From NCBI GenBank assembly GCA_934597165.1, contig CAKTQP010000019.1, forward strand, positions 1 to 36,870: a stretch of 36,870 nt of DNA. Reading direction: 5' to 3'. Below are positions 1 to 6,103 of this stretch, piece by piece (position 1 is the first letter of the stretch; each line of letters begins with the position of its first letter). A program made the position numbers and the translations under genes. The DNA is from an uncultured Oscillospiraceae bacterium. GTDB lineage: Bacteria > Bacillota > Clostridia > Oscillospirales > Oscillospiraceae. Below the pieces are notes generated by a model, which saw only the letters and a program-made list of their open reading frames with translations, ran no database searches and had not been told where the DNA came from.

Positions 1-69
1 GCAGGCAGCCAGAGAGCAGGTCAAAGCGGCGCACAGCGCCAGGGTCAGCAGTTTGTTCTGTTTTTTCAT
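1..69 (-). CDS. Lipoprotein, N-terminal fragment (runs off the left edge)
   Basis: Only the first 23 codons are present. The ATG at 69-67 follows a GAAAGGA ribosome binding site. The peptide has a lysine-rich start (MKKQ), a hydrophobic leucine/alanine core and ends in LAAC, a good lipobox, with the lipidated cysteine as the last visible codon. This shows an exported, membrane-anchored lipoprotein processed by signal peptidase II. The mature part lies outside the window, so its job (for example a solute-binding protein) cannot be told. Confidence 0.75.
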   Translation of the reverse strand, partial: MKKQNKLLTLALCAALTCSLAAC

Positions 70-166
70 ATCCAACAGTCCTTTCTTGTAGAGGGTCGGG
101 CGTCTTGCCCTTCTGCTTAGGATACAGTTCAGAACAGGGAAATGTTGCAGGGGGGAGAGAATTTTT

Positions 167-418
167 TCACCCCTCCCCCTTCTTCTGAAACCACCCTTCC
201 AAATCCTCCTGGGCGTCCACCGTCAGCTCCTGCAAATAGTAACTGTTCTTGACCACCAGCTCCCGCCCGTGAAAGCGATAGCACTGTATCTGCGACCCAT
301 CCACATCGGTCAGCAGCGCCTCCTTCTCCAGCCCCGGCAGGTAGCGCTCCAAAGCCGCACACTGCTTGTGGAACAATACCTCATCCGGTTGGTCGCAGAT
401 CACATAGTGATACCTCAT
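167..418 (-). CDS. Hypothetical protein, 83 aa
   Basis: An unrecognised small soluble protein that is rich in charged and aromatic residues and has no signal peptide or membrane segment. Its ATG (418-416) overlaps the TGA of the preceding gene in an ATGA, so it is probably translated by coupling and works with that zinc-ribbon-like protein. The end of the gene runs into a G-rich/C-rich inverted repeat near 150-180 that could act as a weak terminator. The start is supported by the overlap. The function is unknown. Confidence 0.6.
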   Translation of the reverse strand: MRYHYVICDQPDEVLFHKQCAALERYLPGLEKEALLTDVDGSQIQCYRFHGRELVVKNSYYLQELTVDAQEDLEGWFQKKGEG

Positions 419-639
419 ATCCCACGAAACCCTTCATACAAACACCCCGGTGTCGGACAGCTGACCTCGTAAGAAGTCCCATGCTCCACATACCGCAGCA
501 GCTTCCCGCAGTTGGGACAGCGCTCAGTGATGACCCCGTCCCTCGCCCACTGCTCCAACGCCCGGTCAACGGCGTCCCATTCTGCTTGTTTCTTTGCATC
601 CATTTGTCCCTTTGCATCCATTTGTCTCTTTGCATCCAT
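415..639 (-). CDS. Small zinc-ribbon-like protein with N-terminal MDAKxQ repeats, 74 aa
   Basis: The start at 639 is fixed by a strong AAAGGAGG site 7 nt upstream. The first 18 residues are three tandem copies of MDAK(R/G/K)Q, encoded by three near-identical 18-bp units. The middle is helical and acidic. The C-terminal third carries CPNC and, about 18 residues later, CPTPGC, a likely four-cysteine zinc ribbon. It is the first gene of a coupled pair with the 83-aa protein. Every repeat begins with an in-frame ATG, so shorter forms could also be initiated, though only the first has the good ribosome site. I do not recognise the family. Confidence 0.65.
   Translation of the reverse strand: MDAKRQMDAKGQMDAKKQAEWDAVDRALEQWARDGVITERCPNCGKLLRYVEHGTSYEVSCPTPGCLYEGFRGI
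586..639 (-). repeat. Three tandem 18-bp repeats in coding sequence
   Basis: The units at 639-622, 621-604 and 603-586 follow ATGGATGCAAAGRRACAA and differ only at the two purines R. Because 18 is a multiple of three, copy-number change would keep the frame and only lengthen or shorten the N-terminus. Confidence 0.85.
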
Positions 640-704
640 AAGATTTCCTCCTTTATACTGTGATTTTACCACTCCTCCTGTCCCATTCTCCGTACACCCC
701 ACGC

Positions 705-738
705 AAAAAGAGCCCAGAACAACACGTTCCAGGCTCTT
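705..738 (-). terminator. Intrinsic terminator after the VOC gene
   Basis: On the minus strand AAGAGCC pairs with GGCTCTT, with an inner GAAC/GTTC extension, and is followed by TTTTT. It lies 11 nt after the stop of the VOC-family gene, before the next minus-strand gene pair. Confidence 0.7.
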
Positions 739-748
739 CTCCACTCTC

Positions 749-1126
749 TTATTTCCGATTTCTGTAGGGGCAGATCTCCAACCAATACCCATCCGGATCA
801 TTGATAAAATAGACCCCCATGGCCTCGTTCCCATAGCAGACGCACCCCATCTTGCTGTGCTTCTCGTAAGCGGCGGGGTAGTCATCCACCCGGAAGGCCA
901 GGTGGAACTCGCACTCGCCCAGGTCGTACTTCTGGGGGTGGTCCCGCATCCAGGTCAGCTCCAGCTGAAAGTTGGAGACCTCGTTGCCCATGTAAACGAT
1001 CTTATAAGACCCGTCCGCCGCCTCGTTCCGACGCACCTCGTGCAGCCCCAGCGCCTCCTCATAGAACGCAATGGACTTGTCCAGATCCGCCACGTTGAAA
1101 TTCTGATGATCCATCTTAAATTCCAT
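749..1126 (-). CDS. VOC family (glyoxalase I-like) protein, 125 aa
   Basis: The protein has the vicinal-oxygen-chelate pattern of a single-chain glyoxalase/bleomycin-resistance fold. It has a first-strand histidine (DHQNFNV), the SIAFYEEALGL helix, a second-half histidine (CEFHLAFRV) and a closing DPDGYWLEI strand whose glutamate is the usual last metal ligand. The length is typical for a one-module lactoylglutathione-lyase-like enzyme. A GGAGG 8 nt before the ATG supports the start. It is transcribed alone between two hairpin regions. The likely role is a metal-dependent isomerase or lyase for a reactive aldehyde such as methylglyoxal adducts; the true substrate cannot be read from sequence. 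Confidence 0.85.
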   Translation of the reverse strand: MEFKMDHQNFNVADLDKSIAFYEEALGLHEVRRNEAADGSYKIVYMGNEVSNFQLELTWMRDHPQKYDLGECEFHLAFRVDDYPAAYEKHSKMGCVCYGNEAMGVYFINDPDGYWLEICPYRNRK

Positions 1127-1173
1127 CTCAGTACCTCCTACATTATAATATAAAATAAATTTGTCTCACAGAG

Positions 1174-1329
1174 TTCCGTCACCGTGTGACGGAATAAAAT
1201 GCAATCTGTTTTTTTCGGCGGCATGTACGTCGAAAAAAACTCTTCTCAGGACGGACAGGGTGACTTTTGCGTCCGCAATCGAACCCTGTCCGTCCTGCTT
1301 TCTCAACCAAAAGCTTTGCTTTTGGTTGA
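1174..1329. repeat. Cluster of four hairpins between two minus-strand genes
   Basis: Four inverted repeats follow one another. They are a 9-bp stem at 1174-1194, a 10-bp stem at 1208-1240 (GTTTTTTTCG / CGAAAAAAAC), a 15-bp stem at 1247-1297 enclosing a smaller TTGCG/CGCAA hairpin, and an 11-bp stem at 1303-1329. The last lies right after the permease stop codon and may stop its transcript, but none has a clean U tract on the minus strand. The density of perfect stems suggests a small mobile or regulatory repeat element. Confidence 0.7.
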
Positions 1330-1334
1330 ATGAA

Positions 1335-2252
1335 TTATAGCATATTGACCACCGTAGCCACAACCGTGATCGTGATGATGGAACACACCGTGCTCAGCAC
1401 GATGCCCCCCGTCAGCGTGTCCGTGTCCATGTCGTACTCCTGCGCCATCATCAGCGGCATATTGGCCGCCGGCATGGCCAGCAGCAGCAGGAACACGTTC
1501 AGCAGCAAGTCATTGCTCACCACCCGTTTCAGCGCCAGCCCCAACAAAATGGGCACCACCAGGTAGCGCAGGACGATGAACCCGTAGGTCTTCTTGTTCT
1601 CCAGCACCTTCTTGAAGGACGTCCCCGCCAGGCTGTGGCCGATGATGGCGGAGGCGAAGAAGGTCATGGCGTTGCCCATGTAGCTCAGGCAGCTCACCAC
1701 CGGCGTGGGCACCGTCAGCTTGGTCAGCAGCAGCACAATGGCCAGGACGCCGGAGATGGTGCCCGCATTCAGGAAGGTCTTCCAGTTCACGCTGGCCTGT
1801 CCCTGGCGCAGGAGGACGATGCCGTAGGTGAAGATGAGCAGGTTGAACCCCAGGTTGAACAACGCCGCGAAGGCCATCCCCTCCGGCCCGATGACCGCGT
1901 TGACCACCGGGTAGCCGATGAAGCCCACGTTGCTGAAGATGGTCATGAGCTGGTAGAATTTCCGCTCCGCTTTCGGGATGCCCAGCAGCGGCCCCACCAG
2001 CAGCCCCAGCAAGATGAGGATGATGTAGATGACCACCGTGGCGATGCCCCCCTCCAGCAGCTCCCGTCCGGTCATGGCGGGGGCGGTGAAGATGCCGGCC
2101 AGCAGCATGGACGGACAGCAGATGTTGGCGATGATGAAGGACAGATCCCGGCTGGTGTCCGCCGAGAAATGACCCCGTTTGGTCAGGCCGTAACCGATGA
2201 ATAGGAACAAGAACATGATGGCCATTTGGGTGGCGACGACCCCAGCGCTCAT
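1335..2252 (-). CDS. AEC family transporter (auxin-efflux-carrier/malate-permease type), 305 aa
   Basis: An integral membrane protein with about ten hydrophobic segments and the length usual for the AEC family. Family features visible are the N-terminal MFLFLFIGYGLTKRG stretch, the NICCPSMLLAG segment, the FSNVGFIGYPV motif before the central loop, and a C-terminal AMPAANMPLMMAQEY segment. AEC proteins are secondary carriers for organic acids, amino acids or auxin-like compounds in the cytoplasmic membrane. The substrate here is not predictable. The start has a TGAGGA site close upstream and a well-formed promoter at 2291-2319. It is divergent from the ornithine carbamoyltransferase gene. Confidence 0.85.
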   Translation of the reverse strand: MSAGVVATQMAIMFLFLFIGYGLTKRGHFSADTSRDLSFIIANICCPSMLLAGIFTAPAMTGRELLEGGIATVVIYIILILLGLLVGPLLGIPKAERKFYQLMTIFSNVGFIGYPVVNAVIGPEGMAFAALFNLGFNLLIFTYGIVLLRQGQASVNWKTFLNAGTISGVLAIVLLLTKLTVPTPVVSCLSYMGNAMTFFASAIIGHSLAGTSFKKVLENKKTYGFIVLRYLVVPILLGLALKRVVSNDLLLNVFLLLLAMPAANMPLMMAQEYDMDTDTLTGGIVLSTVCSIITITVVATVVNML

Positions 2253-2290
2253 TTTTCCTCACCTCGAATTGTTTCAAAAATGCTCTTCCG

Positions 2291-2319
2291 GTTATAACAC
2301 AATCGACCCCGTTCGTCAA
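2291..2319 (-). promoter_or_regulatory. Promoter of the AEC transporter gene
   Basis: On the minus strand TTGACG (2319-2314), a 17-nt spacer and TATAAC (2296-2291), about 40 nt before the start codon. Confidence 0.65.
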
Positions 2320-2386
2320 GTTCACCCACCTCGCCCCCACCCCTCCCCGTCCCTTTGCATAAATTTCCGGTTTTCCACCAATTCCC

Positions 2387-2415
2387 TTGCATACGGTTGC
2401 CGGTGGGCGTATAAT
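2387..2415 (+). promoter_or_regulatory. Promoter of the ornithine carbamoyltransferase gene
   Basis: TTGCAT (2387-2392), a 17-nt spacer and a perfect TATAAT (2410-2415), about 75 nt before the start codon. The leader between is A+T-rich (ATTATTCGTTATG), where an ArgR site might sit, but no convincing ARG-box dyad was found. Confidence 0.7.
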
Positions 2416-2489
2416 AACCCTATTATTCGTTATGTTTATGACGTCGGGCGCTGGGATACCGCCCCGTGAATGTTGACAGGAGGCTAGGA

Positions 2490-3476
2490 ATGATGAACCT
2501 GAAAGGCAGAAACTTTTTGAAATTGTTGGACTTCACCCCGGACGAGATCCAGTACCTGCTGGATCTGGCGGCAGAGCTGAAGGCGAAGAAAAAGCAGGGC
2601 ATCCGCCACGACGACTTCGTGGGCAAGAACATCGCCCTGATCTTCGAGAAAACCTCCACCCGTACCCGCTGTTCCTTCGAAGTGGCCGCCCACGACTTAG
2701 GGATGCACGCCACCTACCTGGACCCCTCCGGCTCCCAGATCGGCAAGAAGGAGTCCATCGCCGACACCGCCCGGGTCCTGGGCCGGATGTTCGACGGCAT
2801 CGAGTACCGTGGCTACGGTCAGAGCATCGTGGAGGAGCTGGCACAGTACGCCGGCGTGCCCGTGTGGAACGGCCTGACCAACGAGTTCCACCCCACCCAG
2901 ATCCTGGCCGACTTCCTGACCATCCAGGAGCACTTCGGCCGCCTGAAGGGCATCAACTTCGTCTACATGGGCGACGCCCGTTATAACATGGGCAACTCCC
3001 TCATGGTGGGCTGCGCCAAGATGGGCGTCAACTTCACCGCCTGCGCCCCGGCGAAATATTGGCCCTCCGCCGACCTGATGGAAATTTGCGGCAAACTGGC
3101 CGACCAGAGCGGCGCCACCCTGACCTTCACCGAAGACCCCATCGAGGGCACCAAGGGCGCAGACGTGATCTATACCGACGTGTGGGTGTCCATGGGCGAG
3201 CCGGTGGAAGTGTGGGAGGAGCGTCTGAACGACCTGTCCCCCTACCAGGTGAACCAGCAGCTGATGGATAACGCCGGCCCCCAGGCCAAATTCATGCACT
3301 GCCTGCCCGCCTACCACGACCATAAGACCGCCATCGGCAAGGAGATGGGCGAACGGTTCCAGCGTGACGCCATGGAAGTCACCGACGAGGTGTTCGAAGG
3401 CCCCGCGTCCATCGTGTTCGACGAGGCGGAGAATCGGATGCATACCATTAAGGCCGTTATGGCTGCTACGCTGTAA
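2490..3476 (+). CDS. argF: Ornithine carbamoyltransferase
   Basis: Catalyses carbamoyl phosphate plus L-ornithine to L-citrulline and phosphate, in arginine synthesis or, run backwards, in the arginine deiminase pathway. At 328 aa it is full length. Carbamoyl-phosphate loop STRTR lies at about residues 56-60, HPTQ at 134-137, the ornithine-closing SMG at 234-236 and HCLP at 270-273. AGGAGG at 2478-2483 sits 6 nt before the ATG at 2490 and 9 nt before a second ATG at 2493, so the protein starts MMNLKG or MNLKG. No other arginine gene adjoins it, so anabolic and catabolic use cannot be separated. Its 3' end runs straight into intergenic repeat copy 1. Confidence 0.93.
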   Translation: MMNLKGRNFLKLLDFTPDEIQYLLDLAAELKAKKKQGIRHDDFVGKNIALIFEKTSTRTRCSFEVAAHDLGMHATYLDPSGSQIGKKESIADTARVLGRMFDGIEYRGYGQSIVEELAQYAGVPVWNGLTNEFHPTQILADFLTIQEHFGRLKGINFVYMGDARYNMGNSLMVGCAKMGVNFTACAPAKYWPSADLMEICGKLADQSGATLTFTEDPIEGTKGADVIYTDVWVSMGEPVEVWEERLNDLSPYQVNQQLMDNAGPQAKFMHCLPAYHDHKTAIGKEMGERFQRDAMEVTDEVFEGPASIVFDEAENRMHTIKAVMAATL

Positions 3477-3479
3477 CAC

Positions 3480-3930
3480 GAGGCTGTCACTAACAAATCT
3501 CAAGCCGCGCAGCGCCATTTAAGCTTTTTTTGCTTCGTTTTCTTCTCGATAAGTGAGATTCCAAATCTATGATTTGGCTCAATCGAACTTACACAGAGTG
3601 AGAAAATGAAGTGGGTTCCAAGGGCAAAGCCCCTGGTCGGCATCCGCAGACCGCAGCGTTAAGAAAACCTGCCGGGGGCAGGTTTTTAGCGTAGGCCCCG
3701 CCTGTCAACAGGCGGGGGGACGGTTCGGGTAGGAGTACAAGGATGAGCAATTATGCTAACCCGCCCTGGGGGTTCGCCCTTCTACGTAGAGCATATCAAA
3801 AGAAGAACCACGCAACGCCTATCTCAGACGTTGCGTGGTTCTTTTGTTTCGCTGTACAAGCCCCGGCAATCCCTCAGTCAGCTGCGCTGACAGCTCCCTT
3901 TGCACAAGGGAGCCGACCCTATAAAAACAA
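3480..3930 (+). repeat. Mosaic intergenic repeat, copy 1
   Basis: A non-coding 450-bp stretch after argF. In order it holds the leading module shared with the other copies (AAGCTTTTTTTGCTTC to GTGGGTTCCAAGGGCAAAGC), hairpin CCTGCC/GGCAGG followed by TTTTT, hairpin CCCCGCCTGT/ACAGGCGGGG, a degenerate GGGTTCGCCC half-hairpin, the 15-bp AAGAACCACGCAACG hairpin, and a tail with CCCTCAGTCAGC and a GGGAGCC arm. Bases 3480-3742 are matched in inverted orientation by 5676-5938, without gaps, and 3500-3742 are identical. No gene is seen here. Confidence 0.85.
3803..3849 (+). terminator. Intrinsic terminator within repeat copy 1
   Basis: A perfect 15-bp stem (3803-3817 with 3829-3843) runs into TTTTGTTT, and an A-rich stretch precedes the left arm. 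It should end argF transcripts and could also act on the minus strand. Confidence 0.7.
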
Positions 3931-3962
3931 ATAACAGCCCCTGCAAGCAGGAGCTGTTATTT
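3929..3962 (-). terminator. Intrinsic terminator after rpmB
   Basis: AAATAACAGC (3929-3938) pairs with GCTGTTATTT (3953-3962), with an inner CCTGC/GCAGG. On the minus strand it is followed by TTTGTTTTTA. It lies 13 nt past the rpmB stop. Confidence 0.8.
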
Positions 3963-3975
3963 GTGAATGCACAAA

Positions 3976-4161
3976 TCACGCACGGGTAACTTTACCGGAA
4001 CGGAGGCATCTAGAACAGACGTAGACGTGAGTGGGAGAGCCGTTCACGATTGCCTTGACGCGCTTCACGTTGGGCTTCCAGGCGCGATTGGAACGGCGAT
4101 GGGAATGGGATACCTGGATACCGAACACTACGCCCTTGTCGCAAAAGTCGCACTTAGCCAT
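3976..4161 (-). CDS. rpmB: 50S ribosomal protein L28
   Basis: A 61-aa basic protein of the large ribosomal subunit, at the normal length. It has the L28 core SHSHRRSNRAWKPNVKRV and two CxxC pairs (Cys4/Cys7 and Cys49/Cys52), so it is the zinc-binding form. AGGAGG lies 8 nt before the ATG. It is a single-gene unit with its own promoter and terminator, divergent from hprK. Both genes sit inside the 243-bp inverted repeats. Confidence 0.95.
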   Translation of the reverse strand: MAKCDFCDKGVVFGIQVSHSHRRSNRAWKPNVKRVKAIVNGSPTHVYVCSRCLRSGKVTRA

Positions 4162-4214
4162 TTTGCATACCTCCTCTTAAAAAACTTCGCAGCTTTGTTA
4201 AAAACAGCTTTATT

Positions 4215-4243
4215 ATCATAGCAGATGATTTGGGAAAAATCAA
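4215..4243 (-). promoter_or_regulatory. Promoter of rpmB
   Basis: On the minus strand TTGATT (4243-4238), a 17-nt spacer and TATGAT (4220-4215), about 55 nt before the start codon. Confidence 0.65.
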
Positions 4244-4312
4244 GAGGAAGATCGAAAAAAATCAAAAAATTTTTCTCTTTTTCGCGCCCCGCCCTCCAAA
4301 ACCCCGCCGCCC

Positions 4313-4341
4313 TTGCCAGCGCGGGGAAAAACAGGTATACT
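4313..4341 (+). promoter_or_regulatory. Promoter of hprK
   Basis: TTGCCA (4313-4318), a 17-nt spacer and TATACT (4336-4341). The leader that follows can fold GGCAGAAA with TTTCTGCC just before the ribosome binding site at 4373-4380. Confidence 0.65.
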
Positions 4342-4385
4342 GGAGGCAGAAAAAACCGGCCTTTCTGCCGTACAGGAGGGATACC

Positions 4386-5324
4386 ATGGAAGGAAAAAAG
4401 GGCGTGCCCCTATCCTCGATCGTAAAGGAATTCAAATTGGAGGTCTTGGCACAGAGCAGCCAGTTCGACCAGACCCAGATCCACGTCACCAGCATCAACC
4501 GCCCCGGCTTGCAGCTGATGGGCTACTACGACTACTTTGACGAAAAGCGGGTCCAGCTGCTGGGCAAGGCGGAGTACAGCTATATGCGCACCATGACCAC
4601 CGGTCAGCGCTTCACCTTCTTCGACAGCCTCTTCTCCCACGGCATCCCGGCGCTCATCATCGCCCGCGACCTGGAGATCTTCCCCGAATGCTACACCGCC
4701 GCCGAGCGACAGGACTGCACCGTGCTGCGGACGAACCAGGTCACCGGTGAGTTCATGAGCGACCTGACCGCCGCCCTGCGCAGCCACCTGGCGCCCCGTA
4801 TCACCCGCCACGGGGTGCTCATGGAGGTCTACGGCGAGGGCGTGCTGCTCATGGGCGAGTCCGGCGTGGGCAAGAGCGAGACCGCCATCGACCTCATCAA
4901 GCACGGCCATCGCCTCATCGCCGACGACGCTGTCGATATCACCAAGATGAGTCCGGACACGCTGGTGGGCTCGTCGCCGGAGCTGATCCGCTACTACGTG
5001 GAGATGCGCGGCATCGGCGTCATCGACGTGCGGCATATGTTCGGCATCTCCGCGGTCAAGGAGAGCCAGACCATCGACCTGATCGTGAATCTGGAGCTGT
5101 GGCGGGACAACTGCGCCTACGACCGGCTGGGTCTGGAGGAGCACTACACGACGCTGCTGGACGTGCAGGTGCCCACGGTGACCATCCCGGTCAAGCCGGG
5201 GCGGAACCTGGCCATTATCATCGAAGTGGCAGCTATGAACAACCGTCAGAAGAAGATGGGCTTCAACGCGGCGAAGGCGTTTACGGAGCAGTTGGATGCG
5301 CACTTTGGATTGGGGGCGGAGTGA
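4386..5324 (+). CDS. hprK: HPr kinase/phosphorylase
   Basis: A cytoplasmic bifunctional enzyme that phosphorylates and dephosphorylates Ser46 of HPr, setting carbon catabolite control and sugar PTS flux in Firmicutes. The 312-aa length is typical. The N-terminal domain spans about 1-130. The catalytic domain has His142 (RHGV), P-loop GESGVGKS at 157-164, acidic IADDAV near 178-183 and the family signature MRGIGVIDVR at 207-216. CAGGAGGG 5 nt before the ATG at 4386 fixes the start; an upstream in-frame extension to 4230 has no ribosome site. It stands alone, without the usual lgt partner in view, and ends at repeat copy 2. Confidence 0.95.
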   Translation: MEGKKGVPLSSIVKEFKLEVLAQSSQFDQTQIHVTSINRPGLQLMGYYDYFDEKRVQLLGKAEYSYMRTMTTGQRFTFFDSLFSHGIPALIIARDLEIFPECYTAAERQDCTVLRTNQVTGEFMSDLTAALRSHLAPRITRHGVLMEVYGEGVLLMGESGVGKSETAIDLIKHGHRLIADDAVDITKMSPDTLVGSSPELIRYYVEMRGIGVIDVRHMFGISAVKESQTIDLIVNLELWRDNCAYDRLGLEEHYTTLLDVQVPTVTIPVKPGRNLAIIIEVAAMNNRQKKMGFNAAKAFTEQLDAHFGLGAE

Positions 5325-5508
5325 CTCGCACGTTACCAAAGGTCAAGCCCCGCAGGGCGCTTTAGCTTCTTTTCGCTTCCTTTTGCTTCTCTGAAGAAAA
5401 GGAAGTGGGGTCAAGGGGCAAAGCCCCTTGTCGGCATCCGCAGATGCCGAAATACTCCTATCGTTCCAAAGCGCAGGAGTGGGTGAATTTTCGTCGTAGA
5501 CGAAAAGA

Positions 5509-5540
5509 GGGCGAACCCTCGCCGGGGGTTCGCCCTTTAT
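5509..5540 (+). terminator. Intrinsic terminator in repeat copy 2 (first hairpin)
   Basis: GGGCGAACCC (5509-5518) pairs with GGGTTCGCCC (5526-5535), followed by TTTAT. It is the first strong terminator downstream of hprK. Confidence 0.65.
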
Positions 5541-5562
5541 TATGCTGTATGTATTTCATAGG

Positions 5563-5606
5563 AGCACCACGTAACGTTTTCAAGCAACGTTACGTGGTGC
5601 TTTTCG
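5563..5606. terminator. Bidirectional hairpin terminator between repeat copies 2 and 3
   Basis: A perfect 16-bp stem, 5563-5578 with 5586-5601, 7-nt loop, then TTTTCG. It matches the hairpin of copy 1 except that two base pairs are changed on both arms, so pairing is kept. Confidence 0.65.
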
Positions 5607-5938
5607 TTATGCTCTACGATAAGGGGAAACCCCTGGCGTGGGTTTCCCCTCTTTTTGGCGGAGCCCAAAATTCACCCTTGTACTCCTACCCGAACCGTCC
5701 CCCCGCCTGTTGACAGGCGGGGCCTACGCTAAAAACCTGCCCCCGGCAGGTTTTCTTAACGCTGCGGTCTGCGGATGCCGACCAGGGGCTTTGCCCTTGG
5801 AACCCACTTCATTTTCTCACTCTGTGTAAGTTCGATTGAGCCAAATCATAGATTTGGAATCTCACTTATCGAGAAGAAAACGAAGCAAAAAAAGCTTAAA
5901 TGGCGCTGCGCGGCTTGAAATTTGTCAACAACAGCCTC
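5563..5938 (-). repeat. Mosaic intergenic repeat, copy 3 (inverted)
   Basis: Reads on the minus strand from 5938 down. Bases 5676-5918 are the exact reverse complement of 3500-3742; the outer 20 bp to 5938 match with five differences. After that it has its own GGGGAAACCC/GGGTTTCCCC hairpin (5623-5649) and meets copy 2 at the shared 16-bp hairpin. It ends only 3 bp before the operator region of the lactate permease. Confidence 0.9.
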
Positions 5939-5940
5939 TG

Positions 5941-5955
5941 ATTGGTGCGACCAAT
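5941..5955. promoter_or_regulatory. GntR (PdhR/LldR-type) operator 1
   Basis: A perfect palindrome, ATTGGT-GCG-ACCAAT, matching the TTGGTnnnACCAA pattern bound by FadR-subfamily GntR regulators of lactate and pyruvate genes. Confidence 0.6.
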
Positions 5956-5962
5956 CCCCCCG

Positions 5963-5977
5963 TTTGGTTCTACCAAT
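5963..5977. promoter_or_regulatory. GntR (PdhR/LldR-type) operator 2
   Basis: TTTGGT-TCT-ACCAAT, one outer mismatch from a perfect palindrome, centred 22 bp after operator 1, about two helical turns. Confidence 0.55.
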
Positions 5978-5998
5978 CGTCACTTTTGCGTCATTATA

Positions 5999-6013
5999 AT
6001 TGGTAGAACCAAT
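5999..6013. promoter_or_regulatory. GntR (PdhR/LldR-type) operator 3
   Basis: A perfect palindrome, ATTGGT-AGA-ACCAAT, ending 7 bp before the -35 box. A regulator here would touch RNA polymerase, either blocking or activating it. No GntR gene lies in the window. Confidence 0.6.
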
Positions 6014-6020
6014 AAAATCC

Positions 6021-6049
6021 TTGCAATTTCCGAACTTTTTTGCTATAAT
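6021..6049 (+). promoter_or_regulatory. Promoter of the L-lactate permease gene
   Basis: TTGCAA (6021-6026), a 17-nt spacer and a perfect TATAAT (6044-6049), 54 nt before the start codon. Confidence 0.75.
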
Positions 6050-6103
6050 CCAAACTCGTAACACAAATCAGACCGATTCCACCTACGAGGGAGGATTTTC
6101 ACC

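Larger units (their letters stand above)
5332..5606 (+). repeat. Mosaic intergenic repeat, copy 2
   Basis: It follows hprK and is shorter than copy 1. It has the leading module (CTTCCTTTTGCTTCT, GTCAAGGGGCAAAGCCCC), the module GCGCAGGAGTGGGTGAATTT with hairpin TTTTCGTC/GACGAAAA at 5488-5506, a GGGCGAACCC/GGGTTCGCCC hairpin, then a 16-bp hairpin at 5563-5601 that it shares with copy 3. Together with copy 3 it fills the 779-bp gap between hprK and the lactate permease; no gene is seen there. Confidence 0.85.

Noticed and set aside
2340..2490. ArgR operator before argF
   Set aside because: A+T-rich patches exist, but no pair of half-sites with the expected dyad could be aligned.
3743..3934. Short plus-strand ORF in repeat copy 1
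   Set aside because: It lies across the terminator hairpins, has no ribosome site and is not kept open in the other repeat copies.
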